Below are positions 1-7,359 of a stretch of DNA of 30,862 nt, one piece after another. Location of the stretch: NCBI GenBank assembly GCA_001775255.1, contig MFCJ01000133.1:1-30862 (forward strand). Reading direction: 5' to 3'. The notes under the pieces are model-generated. The model saw nothing but the letters and a program-made list of their open reading frames with translations, ran no database searches and was not told where the DNA came from. Position 1 is the first letter of the stretch; the number at the start of each line of letters is the position of its first letter. The translations under genes were made by a program, and so were the position numbers. Origin of the DNA: Candidatus Dadabacteria bacterium RIFCSPHIGHO2_12_FULL_53_21 (lineage in GTDB: Bacteria > Desulfobacterota_D > UBA1144 > Nemesobacterales > UBA2774).

Positions 1-1
1 G

Positions 2-379
2 CTCACCCATACGTATATCGTCGCGAGCATAATGTGCATGTTTAAAAATGAGATTGCCTGGCAGAGGACGAACAAATTCAAGTCCCTTCCCCTGGGATTG
101 GGGGCCATTAGCTCTGTGCAGACCGAAACGATCATCGGTATATTGATTCTCGCGCTGGGGGGCGTTTCATTCCTCCTGCTGCCCGGCTTGGGCTTGCACT
201 TCATGCTCGGCTCCGTGATGGTGCTTAAGGGGTTTGAGTATCTCGCAGCGCCGGCCATGGCACTACTCGCCGAACACGAATTGCAGAAATCCCGGGAATC
301 GGAGCGCTTCGTCACAAAACCCGTTCCGAGCGGGAGCCCGAGTCAGTACCAGCCGATAAAGAGGAACATAACGAAATAA
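2..379 (+). CDS. Small membrane protein, 5' end cut by window edge
   Basis: The reading frame is open from the left edge, so the true start may lie outside the window. The first ATG inside is at 32, giving 115 residues. A hydrophobic stretch of about 45 residues (IIGILILALGGVSFLL, then a Gly/Leu/Met-rich segment) suggests two membrane helices. It is followed by a short charged, polar tail rich in Ser, Pro and Lys. I do not recognise a family. A hairpin with a T-rich tail follows at 426-450 and probably ends this transcript. Confidence 0.55.
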   Translation, partial: LTHTYIVASIMCMFKNEIAWQRTNKFKSLPLGLGAISSVQTETIIGILILALGGVSFLLLPGLGLHFMLGSVMVLKGFEYLAAPAMALLAEHELQKSRESERFVTKPVPSGSPSQYQPIKRNITK

Positions 380-425
380 GGCTGCGTATATTAATCAGTA
401 TCCGAAATAACATTCTAATATAGAG

Positions 426-450
426 AAGGGGGGACTTATGGTCCCCTTTT
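426..450 (+). terminator. Rho-independent terminator after the first gene
   Basis: A ten-base-pair stem (core GGGGAC / GTCCCC, extended by two G-T and two A-T pairs) closes a five-base loop and runs into TTTTCC and a further T-rich stretch. It sits about 50 bases after the stop of the upstream gene. Confidence 0.7.
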
Positions 451-526
451 CCGTTTTCCCTTCTCCGGCCGCAGCACGGATAGAATCAACGCCAGCCCGG
501 AGAGGTTAGAGTCCCCTCAGTTATTG

Positions 527-555
527 TTGCAACCCCTTCCTGTTTCCCTTATCAT
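527..555 (+). promoter_or_regulatory. Candidate sigma-70 promoter for the HhH gene
   Basis: TTGCAA at 527-532 (4/6 to the -35 consensus) and TATCAT at 550-555 (5/6 to the -10 consensus) are separated by 17 bases. They lie 29 bases before the ATG at 585. Pattern match only. Confidence 0.4.
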
Positions 556-584
556 CTCACTAAAGAACGAGAACATAGCTCACG

Positions 585-1502
585 ATGGCAAAGGGTCCCG
601 TATTCAATAACGAAGAGATCGCTGACGCTCTCGACCGTATATCCTCGCTGCTCGAGGTACAGGGGGCGGGTACGTACAGGGTGAGGGCGTATATGAACGC
701 CGCACGCACGCTCAGGGAATGCGAGGCGCCGGTTTCGAAAATACTCGGGAGCGAGGGCGTTAAGGGACTCGAAGCGCTGCCCGGGGTCGGAAAGAGCATT
801 GCGGCAGTAATATCGGAGCTCCTCTCCACGGGGCGTATCGGTCTTCTGGAAAGGCTCGAAGGTCAGGCCTCGCCTGAGGAGCTTTTCGAGACAGTGCCCG
901 GGATTGGAGAGAAAACAGCGCACCGGATACACGAAACGCTGGGTATAGAGACGCTGGAGGAGCTCGAAATAGCGGCGCACGACGGCAGCCTCAATAAAGT
1001 CCCCGGCCTCGGCCGGAGGAAGGTTCAGGGAATCAAGGACGCCCTGTCCGGGATTCTGTCCCGGTCTTCGAGGCGCCGGGCGCGAAGGTTCCGCTGGCTC
1101 GAGTACGAGATGAGAGGGCTCGAGGTCGAAAAACCCGGTGTAGATCTCCTCCTCGAGGCTGACAGGGAGTATAGAGGAAAAGCGGCGCTCGGAGAGCTCA
1201 AGCAAATCGCGCCAAAGCGTTTCAATCCCGCCGGAGAAAAATGGCTCCCGATCTATCACAAGGAGAAGGACGGCTGGTCATTCACGGTGCTCTTCTCGAA
1301 CTCGCCCCTCGCGCACAAACTGGGAAAGATGAGGGACTGGGTCATCGTCTATTACGAGAGGGACGGCGAGGAAGACCAGTGTACGGTCGTCACCGAATGG
1401 CAGGGGCGGTTGTCGGGCAGAAGGGTCATACGCGGACGGGAAGGAGAGTGTATTGAGTACTACAGCAGCCGCGGCAGAGAAGTGGTCTATTCCAAGAACT
1501 GA
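585..1502 (+). CDS. Helix-hairpin-helix DNA-binding protein, PolX-N-terminus-like
   Basis: This 305-residue protein starts like family X DNA polymerases. An 8-kDa-type helical domain (about residues 1-55) is followed by three helix-hairpin-helix motifs with cores LPGVGKS (about 65), VPGIGEK (about 104) and VPGLGRR (about 139). These motifs bind the DNA backbone non-specifically. There is no nucleotidyltransferase palm and no PHP nuclease domain. The last 135 residues form a different domain, including LLEADREYRGKA, APKRFNP and DWVIVYYE, which I cannot name. A DNA-repair or DNA-structure-binding role is inferred. The ribosome-binding site is weak. Its 3' end faces metW, 44 bases away. Confidence 0.75.
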   Translation: MAKGPVFNNEEIADALDRISSLLEVQGAGTYRVRAYMNAARTLRECEAPVSKILGSEGVKGLEALPGVGKSIAAVISELLSTGRIGLLERLEGQASPEELFETVPGIGEKTAHRIHETLGIETLEELEIAAHDGSLNKVPGLGRRKVQGIKDALSGILSRSSRRRARRFRWLEYEMRGLEVEKPGVDLLLEADREYRGKAALGELKQIAPKRFNPAGEKWLPIYHKEKDGWSFTVLFSNSPLAHKLGKMRDWVIVYYERDGEEDQCTVVTEWQGRLSGRRVIRGREGECIEYYSSRGREVVYSKN

Positions 1503-1546
1503 TAGCTGAAATTATCGAGGATAAGCTTTCGTGTCCCGGGGAGATG

Positions 1547-2146
1547 TCACAGACCCCGATCCGCCAGGAATATCCCCGTCTGCGCAAACAAGTTCGGAAG
1601 GAGCTTGATTCGCTTGTCTTCACTGATGTACATTCTCCTCTCGATCCTGATCTTCTTCAGCCCGCAATAGTTTATAAAATCGGTAATGCTCAGGAAATGG
1701 AGGTTCGGAGTTTCGTACCACTGGTATGGCAGCGCGCCCGTTACGGGGGTCCTTCCCCTGAAGAATATCTGGAGCCTGGATTTGTAATAGGCGAAATTTG
1801 AAAAACTTATAATGACCTTTCTGCCCACTCTCAAAGCGTCCGTAAGCACCGAGTCCGGGTGCTTTATCTGCTGGAGGCTCTGGTTCAGAATAACGTAATC
1901 GAAGGATTTATCCTCGTATTCGGCCAAGCCGCTGTCGATATCCCCGTGTATGACGTTAAGACCCTTGGCCACGCATGCATATATCGCCTGCTCGTCTATC
2001 TCTAAGCCCTGACCGCGCACGCTTCTTTCTTTAATCAGAAGGGAAAGAAGGTCCCCGGTGCCGCACCCGAGCTCAAGCACAGCAGACTGCGGCTTAACTA
2101 ACTTTAATATGGCTTTGTGGTCAAAGCGGACGTTCACATATGTCAT
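1547..2146 (-). CDS. metW: Methionine biosynthesis protein MetW
   Basis: A 199-residue class I methyltransferase-fold protein with the SAM-binding motif LELGCGTGDLL near residue 24 and the MetW-typical acidic motif GLEIDE. MetW partners MetX in many bacteria and is needed for efficient homoserine acylation; no methylated product is firmly established. It begins four bases after the metX stop, so it is probably translationally coupled and is the last gene of metY-metX-metW. Length and C-terminal motifs (GRTPVTGALPYQWYETPN) are normal for the family. Confidence 0.93.
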   Translation of the reverse strand: MTYVNVRFDHKAILKLVKPQSAVLELGCGTGDLLSLLIKERSVRGQGLEIDEQAIYACVAKGLNVIHGDIDSGLAEYEDKSFDYVILNQSLQQIKHPDSVLTDALRVGRKVIISFSNFAYYKSRLQIFFRGRTPVTGALPYQWYETPNLHFLSITDFINYCGLKKIRIERRMYISEDKRIKLLPNLFAQTGIFLADRGL

Positions 2147-2150
2147 AATC

Positions 2151-3296
2151 TCAGGCTGTTTCGTATTCGTGGAATACTGTCTTTAAGAAATGTGAGATGA
2201 GATGCGTCTCCTCGTCGATCTCCAGTAGAAACGCGTCGTGTCCGTATGTCGAATCCACTTCACAGTAAGTCGTCTCGATCCCCGAGCGCTTGCAGGCCTT
2301 GACGATCTCCTTCGACTGGTAGGCCGGATAGAGCCAATCCGATTTAAACGCGATGACCAGCACCTTCGTCTTCAATCCCTGGAGGGAGTCCTGCAGGGGT
2401 CTCCACTGCGTTGCGTCAAAATTGTCCATGGCTTTGGTTATATAAAGGTAAGAATTGGCGTCGAAACGTTTTACGAAGCTGTCTCCGCGGTAGCGTAGAT
2501 ATCCTTCGACTTCATAATCGGCGGTAAATTTGAAGGGCTGAGTTCCGTTCTTCCTCTGCCTTCCGAACTTCACTTCCATGGACATATCGCTCATGTACGT
2601 TATATGACCTATCATCCTGGCGACGGCCAGGCCCTTCGCAGGGAGCGGCCCGCCGTAATAATTCCCCGAATTCCAGTGCGGGTCGGCCATGATCGCCTGC
2701 CTTCCCACTTCGTCGAACGCTATCTGCTGAGGGCCGTGCTTTATGGCTGTTGCGATGGGGATGGCGCTTCTGATCCTGTCCGGATATCTTACTAGCCAGG
2801 AGAGCGCCAGCATCCCGCCCATAGAGCCTCCTACCGCCGTCAGCAGCTTATCGATGCCCAAATGATCTATAAGGCGCTTCTGGGCGTCAGCCATATCGTT
2901 AATGGTGACAATCGGGAAATCGAGGGCATAGTGCCTGCCGGTCGCGGGATTTATGCTGGAGGGTCCGGTCGACCCCTTGCAGCCCCCGATGACATTCGAA
3001 CAAATAACGAAATACTTGTTAGTATCGAATGCCCGGCCCGGGCCGATCATGGAATCCCACCATCCGGGATTTTTCTGCTCTATATCGAGTCCGGCAGCGT
3101 GCGCATCACCGGAAAGGGCGTGGAGTATCAGAACGGCGTTTGTTTTATTTTCGTTCAGATCCCCGTAGGTCTCATAGGCGAGCGTTACGTGCTCGATCTT
3201 TTCCCGGTTCTCGAGTGTAAGACTATCAATGATAAAGTACTGCGTCTCGACGACTCCGACGCCGTCCTCGCGTTTATCAATTCTCTTTGTCTTCAC
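2151..3296 (-). CDS. metX: Homoserine O-acetyltransferase
   Basis: This 381-residue alpha/beta hydrolase-fold enzyme activates homoserine with an acyl-CoA for methionine synthesis. The nucleophile Ser158 lies in GGSMGG, the acid Asp320 in FKSDWLYP and the base His353 in YGHDAF, so the triad is complete. Some MetX-like enzymes use succinyl-CoA; the acyl donor cannot be settled here. The start is GTG at 3296, chosen because GAGG lies seven bases upstream; an ATG four bases earlier is out of frame. It follows metY by 54 bases and overlaps functionally with metW just downstream. Confidence 0.95.
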   Translation of the reverse strand: MKTKRIDKREDGVGVVETQYFIIDSLTLENREKIEHVTLAYETYGDLNENKTNAVLILHALSGDAHAAGLDIEQKNPGWWDSMIGPGRAFDTNKYFVICSNVIGGCKGSTGPSSINPATGRHYALDFPIVTINDMADAQKRLIDHLGIDKLLTAVGGSMGGMLALSWLVRYPDRIRSAIPIATAIKHGPQQIAFDEVGRQAIMADPHWNSGNYYGGPLPAKGLAVARMIGHITYMSDMSMEVKFGRQRKNGTQPFKFTADYEVEGYLRYRGDSFVKRFDANSYLYITKAMDNFDATQWRPLQDSLQGLKTKVLVIAFKSDWLYPAYQSKEIVKACKRSGIETTYCEVDSTYGHDAFLLEIDEETHLISHFLKTVFHEYETA

Positions 3297-3350
3297 CCAT
3301 TAACCTCTTTAACAGCCTGGCAGTACATATACCGCAGCGCTCCCCAGTGT

Positions 3351-4646
3351 CTATCCCGCCTTTCCGAGCGCCTGATCGATATCGGCGATAATGTCGTCAA
3401 TGTGCTCGATACCCACTGAGAGCCGGACAAAGTCGGGGGTCACGCCGGTCGATAACTGCTCGTCCGGGGAGAGCTGCTGATGCGTGGTCGTCGCGGGGTG
3501 AATAGCAAGTGTTTTCGTATCCCCGACATTCGCCAGGTGCGAGATCAACTGCAGCGAATCAATGAACTTCCGCCCTGCCTCGAGCCCGCCCTTGATACCG
3601 AAGCCAAGTATCGCGCCCGCTCCCTTCGGCAGATACTTCGCCACCCTCTCCTTCTCGGGGCTGTCGTCGAGCCCCGGATAATTGACCCAGCTCACTTTGG
3701 GATGCTTCTTCAGATGCCTTGCTACGGCGTGCGCATTCTCCGAATGTCGCGGCATACGGAGATGCAGCGTTTCGAGACCCTGTAAAAACAGGAATGCGTT
3801 AAACGGGGACACGGCCATACCGAGGTCTCTCAGCAGAGTGACGCGCGCTTTAATGATATATGCGATATTTCCCAAGGGCTTCAAAGCCTCCACGAAATTC
3901 AAGCCGTGGTAGCTCGGCTCGGGCTCTGAAATAAGCGGGAACTTGCCGCTGTCCCATTCGAATTTGCCTGAATCGACTATCACTCCCCCTATACTGGTCC
4001 CGTGGCCGCCTATAAATTTTGTCGCCGAATAGACAGCGATATCCACGCCGAAATCAAACGGCCTCAACAAGTAGGGGGATACGGTATTATCCAGTACGAA
4101 CGGTATTCCGTTTTTGTGAGCCACGCCCGATATCCCTTCGAGGTCGGCGACATCGAGTTTGGGATTGCCTATGGACTCGGCATAGACGGCTTTCGTCTTC
4201 GGGGTTATAGCCTTCTGAAAAGCCTTTAAGTCGTTTGACTTGAAGAACTTTACAGTTACCCCGAGGCGCGGGAAGGTGTAATGGAACAGGTTATACGTTC
4301 CGCCGTAAAGGTTATCCGCGGATACTATTTCATCGCCCGCCTGGGCAATGTTGAGGAGCGATATTGTCGTTGCCGATTGTCCGCTCGAAAGAGCAAGGGC
4401 CCCGACGCCGCCGTCCATTGCAGCCATTCGTTTCTCGAAAGCGTCCTGCGTCGGGTTCATGATCCTGGTGTAGATGTTCCCGAACTCGCGGAGCCCGAAT
4501 AGATTGGCCGCGTGCTCGGTGCTCTTGAATTGAAACGAAGTAGTCTGATAAATAGGGAGCGCCCTCGCGCCAGTCGTGGGGTCGGGCTCCCACCCGCCGT
4601 GCAAAGCGAGTGATTCTACCTTTAATTGACTATCGATTTTACTCAT
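3351..4646 (-). CDS. metY: O-acetylhomoserine sulfhydrylase (homocysteine synthase)
   Basis: A PLP-dependent Cys/Met metabolism enzyme of 431 residues that converts acetylhomoserine and sulfide to homocysteine. The PLP lysine is Lys210 in SATKFIGGHG, and the N-terminal motif LALHGGWEPDPTTGARALP is typical of MetY. The start at 4646 (MSKIDSQ) is preferred over the ATG at 4652, because AAAGGAG is seven bases from the former and only one base from the latter. It is the first gene of the metY-metX-metW operon. Its upstream region carries two tandem repeats but no recognisable SAM riboswitch. Confidence 0.95.
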   Translation of the reverse strand: MSKIDSQLKVESLALHGGWEPDPTTGARALPIYQTTSFQFKSTEHAANLFGLREFGNIYTRIMNPTQDAFEKRMAAMDGGVGALALSSGQSATTISLLNIAQAGDEIVSADNLYGGTYNLFHYTFPRLGVTVKFFKSNDLKAFQKAITPKTKAVYAESIGNPKLDVADLEGISGVAHKNGIPFVLDNTVSPYLLRPFDFGVDIAVYSATKFIGGHGTSIGGVIVDSGKFEWDSGKFPLISEPEPSYHGLNFVEALKPLGNIAYIIKARVTLLRDLGMAVSPFNAFLFLQGLETLHLRMPRHSENAHAVARHLKKHPKVSWVNYPGLDDSPEKERVAKYLPKGAGAILGFGIKGGLEAGRKFIDSLQLISHLANVGDTKTLAIHPATTTHQQLSPDEQLSTGVTPDFVRLSVGIEHIDDIIADIDQALGKAG

Positions 4647-4661
4647 TTCCATACTCCTTTC

Positions 4662-4699
4662 TTCTCATTTACTTTTTTCCTTCTCATTTACTTTTTTAA
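4662..4699. repeat. 19-bp tandem duplication upstream of metY
   Basis: TTCTCATTTACTTTTTTCC (4662-4680) is followed directly by the same 19 bases with the last two changed (4681-4699). On the transcribed strand this doubles a purine-rich AGTAAATGAGAAG element in the metY leader just before its ribosome-binding site. Confidence 0.85.
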
Positions 4700-4724
4700 T
4701 CTTAATCAGGTTTGATAAAAATGT

Positions 4725-4752
4725 CGAGATAGTTTTACCGAGATAGTCTTAA
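4725..4752. promoter_or_regulatory. 14-bp tandem operator-like repeat before metY
   Basis: CGAGATAGTTTTAC and CGAGATAGTCTTAA lie head to tail with 12 of 14 bases identical. Direct repeats of this kind upstream of a biosynthetic operon may bind a regulator; it does not match the MetJ box. The surrounding region 4653-4915 contains no credible gene. Confidence 0.4.
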
Positions 4753-4915
4753 GGCAATCTCTGTGCCATTCTTTATAAAGTGACATAATTTCAGGAAGTT
4801 GCGCTTCGCAGAGGGGATGGATTACAGCCTCATCATATCCGCAGCAGGTTGTTTTAATACCATCTGTATAATATTTATACTCGGCAATTCAGGTATCGAC
4901 CACCGGATAAATATA

Positions 4916-6088
4916 TTAGTATTCCTGCTTTCCTCTCAGGTATTGATAAATAGACTCCGCTATAATCCTGTATCCGTTTTTATTACTATGACCATTGTAA
5001 TTATTGGGATATATCTGCTCGTAGGGTACTGCCCCCCGTAGGGGTTCCAAAACGTCCAGATAAGGAATATTGTGTTCCTCAAAATACGATTTCGCGATTT
5101 CGCTCACCCGCCGTTCATTATCGATCAGACGGTCTATTTTCGGAGAACCCGGCAAACTGTCGTTCCCCTCGATAAAGTCCGCAAATACGGTCTCCTTCGT
5201 CGGAATCATAACCACTAAAAAACGTATGCCGTTTTTCCCGGCGATCTCATTCATTCGATTAAAGAAATCCAGAGCCAGTCTGAGCCCTTCCTGCAAATGA
5301 GGCCTCGTCAGATCGAGTCCCTGCAGCCTCGTTTCCGGGGTGAACCCGGTATCGATCCCGTGCTCACTATCCCTGAACATGATAATTTCTTCCCCCATAT
5401 CCATCTTTCTTCTCTGTCTAATCATGTCTCCGAGATAGGTTTCTGTAACGATTCTGTAGAGTACGCTATGCCCCGCAAACCAATCCGTTATAACATACGC
5501 CATATATTTCAATCTCGTTTGGGGAGACCTTGAATGCGGACTTTTTTTCTCTTCCGGTTTTTCAAGATCATCCGTTTTCGTGTCGTCCTTGATAGCAAGA
5601 GCGGGGTTCCGCAAGCCTTTCCAATACCCGACGGTGTAGACAGCCTCGTATGTATCCGCGAGATCGTTTCCGAGATAGAATCCCGCAATTATAAGATTTG
5701 GCTTCAGCTGAAGGGCCTTCTGTTCCATCAAGTACAAATACTCGGCGGGGCCATAGCCCCCGAGCGCAAGATTGTAGACTTCTTTGCCGGTTAGCCTTTG
5801 TAGGGTTTCAGGCCAGGTGTATCTTGCGAGCGCGCTTATTCCGTATGTCTGCGAATCGCCGATTGCTACTATATCGGCCCGTTCAGGAACAGACTTGTTT
5901 CTAAAACCCCAGGAATCATGCGCCCTCGAGTTGGGATTTATTCTCAATCTGAGTATTTCGTCCGGCGATTGTTTAGGCCATAAATAATCGACCGGATCAA
6001 AAAAAACTCTCGAAACACCTTCCGCAAGAAGCAAGGAAGCAATGACGGCAATGAGGACTATAAGCGTCTTCTTGATAAAATCATTCAA
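4916..6088 (-). CDS. Membrane-anchored SGNH/GDSL-type hydrolase
   Basis: A 390-residue protein with an N-terminal membrane anchor (residues 7-22, Ile/Val/Leu-rich) and an SGNH hydrolase fold outside the membrane. Block I is AIGDSQTYG (Ser79), the block II glycine is in ALGGYGPAEY, block III is GFYLGND, and the block V His is in NGHSNKNGY near the C-terminus. Relatives act as esterases or O-acyltransferases on cell-surface glycans; the substrate is unknown here. It stands alone on the minus strand between the met operon and the glycan islet, so a surface-polysaccharide role is plausible but unproven. Confidence 0.78.
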   Translation of the reverse strand: MNDFIKKTLIVLIAVIASLLLAEGVSRVFFDPVDYLWPKQSPDEILRLRINPNSRAHDSWGFRNKSVPERADIVAIGDSQTYGISALARYTWPETLQRLTGKEVYNLALGGYGPAEYLYLMEQKALQLKPNLIIAGFYLGNDLADTYEAVYTVGYWKGLRNPALAIKDDTKTDDLEKPEEKKSPHSRSPQTRLKYMAYVITDWFAGHSVLYRIVTETYLGDMIRQRRKMDMGEEIIMFRDSEHGIDTGFTPETRLQGLDLTRPHLQEGLRLALDFFNRMNEIAGKNGIRFLVVMIPTKETVFADFIEGNDSLPGSPKIDRLIDNERRVSEIAKSYFEEHNIPYLDVLEPLRGAVPYEQIYPNNYNGHSNKNGYRIIAESIYQYLRGKQEY

Positions 6089-6350
6089 CGAGAGAGACCT
6101 CCGCTACCCAACAATCCATCGAGAGAATGAGTATAAATAAAACCCTCATGGAAATTAATAGGAACTACCACCAAGCACTACAAAGATTGGCGCTCCGGAT
6201 GGAGCTCGAAAACCCGTTTTACCGGGCTTGATTGCGAGGGTGGGTCGTGCAAATCAGCACCGTAACTGCTTAAATCCTCAATTCTAATTCGATTTCCGGC
6301 AAAACTGCCGACTCTTCAAGAACGGCAACATCATGCAGGCCGCTGGAATT
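6089..6350. other. Intergenic region between SGNH gene and tRNA remnant
   Basis: No credible gene is seen. It holds two weak hairpins, around 6211-6228 (CCCG/CGGG arms) and 6297-6310 (CGGCA/TGCCG with an AAAC loop). Neither has a clear T-tract, so I do not call a terminator. Confidence 0.5.
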
Positions 6351-6397
6351 GCTGGCGGAGCCGAAGGGATTTGAACCCTCGACCTCATGAATGCTAT
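6351..6397 (-). pseudogene. tRNA-Ala 3'-half remnant (left attachment-site-like repeat)
   Basis: These 47 bases match 10013-10059, the 3' part of the intact tRNA-Ala(GGC), at 43 positions in the same orientation. Bases 6373-6394 are a perfect 22-base match. The copy covers the CCA end, acceptor 3' strand, T arm, variable loop and part of the anticodon stem-loop, then diverges. All four differences are transitions, one of which spoils the conserved TTCGAA of the T loop, so it cannot be a working tRNA. It abuts the stop codon of the GH130 gene. Confidence 0.85.
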
Positions 6398-7359
6398 ATT
6401 GATGTTGATTGTTCAAATGATCCGTTCTGTTCCAGCCATTCGAGCATTCCGCTGACACTTCCCGTGGCCAGGGCGATGCTCGTGTCCGCCGCGCCGTAAT
6501 ACATGCGGATGATATCGCCGCCCGGTTCGATGGTATAACCACAGGGAAATACCACATTGCCTACATCCCCGGCCTGTTCGTACTGTTGTTCCGGGGCAAA
6601 GAACCATTCGTTACTGCGTTTCAGGCAGAGCTCCGGTGTATGTAAATCAAACAGGGCCAGTCCGAGCCGGTAAATGCTGCCGCCCGCTGTCTGACGTACG
6701 CCGTGGTAAATCACCAGCCAGCCCTGCGGGGTTTGTATCGGCGGGGGGGAGAGGCCTATTTTATTCGCATCCCACCACGCACCACGGCGGGCTACAAGCA
6801 TCAGCTTGTGGTCGCCCCAATGTCGCAGATCCGGCGAGTAGGATATCCACATGTGCGCGCGGGGAGCACTGACAGGGCGATGGATCAAAGCCCAAAGGCC
6901 GTTAATACGATGAGGCAGCAGGGCCGCATCTTTATTCTCCGGCGTCATAATCACTCCGTAGCGCTCGAAGCTGACGAAATCTTCTGTAAACGCCAGGGCT
7001 ACGCCAGGGCCGTCGCGTGTGAAGGCGGTATAGGCAATGGCATACTTCCTTAATTCGGGAACGTAGGTAATGCGCGGGTCTTCGATACCCCAAAGTTCTT
7101 CCGGGTAGTGCTCGGGATCAGCCAATAGTGAAGGCCGGGGATCAATCCGCCAGTTGTCGACGCCGTTTGCGGAGCGGGCCACGCAAAAGTGGGAATGCCC
7201 GCGCCGGTCCTCCACACGGCACAAGAGCAGGGTTGTCCCGTCGGGCAGCAATGTGGCGCCGGGGTTAAACACGCTATGGGCCGGATACGGCCAATCGGCC
7301 GCGGTCAAGATCGGATTCCGTTTGTGACGGTGAAAGAGTTGAGAGTATTTATTGCTCAT
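6394..7359 (-). CDS. GH130 family glycosidase/phosphorylase
   Basis: A 321-residue five-bladed beta-propeller protein of the GH130 type, which cleave (phosphorolytically or by hydrolysis) beta-mannosidic linkages. The family motifs FNPGAT and GIEDPRIT are present; the Asp of the latter is the usual proton donor. HRINGLWALIHRP and WWDANKIGLSPPP also fit. The subfamily and whether it acts on 1,2- or 1,4-linked mannosides cannot be read with confidence. It overlaps the glycosyltransferase stop by four bases (ATGA), so the two are co-translated. Its TAG stop lies at the edge of the tRNA remnant. No signal peptide is seen, so it is probably cytoplasmic. Confidence 0.85.
   Translation of the reverse strand: MSNKYSQLFHRHKRNPILTAADWPYPAHSVFNPGATLLPDGTTLLLCRVEDRRGHSHFCVARSANGVDNWRIDPRPSLLADPEHYPEELWGIEDPRITYVPELRKYAIAYTAFTRDGPGVALAFTEDFVSFERYGVIMTPENKDAALLPHRINGLWALIHRPVSAPRAHMWISYSPDLRHWGDHKLMLVARRGAWWDANKIGLSPPPIQTPQGWLVIYHGVRQTAGGSIYRLGLALFDLHTPELCLKRSNEWFFAPEQQYEQAGDVGNVVFPCGYTIEPGGDIIRMYYGAADTSIALATGSVSGMLEWLEQNGSFEQSTSI

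Noticed and set aside
4653..4915. SAM riboswitch upstream of metY
   Set aside because: No match to the conserved cores of SAM-I (S-box) or SAM-II could be seen on the minus strand; only tandem repeats and AT-rich sequence are there.
6351..6397. A second working tRNA-Ala gene
   Set aside because: Only the 3' half is present, the D arm and acceptor 5' strand are missing, and the T-loop consensus is mutated.
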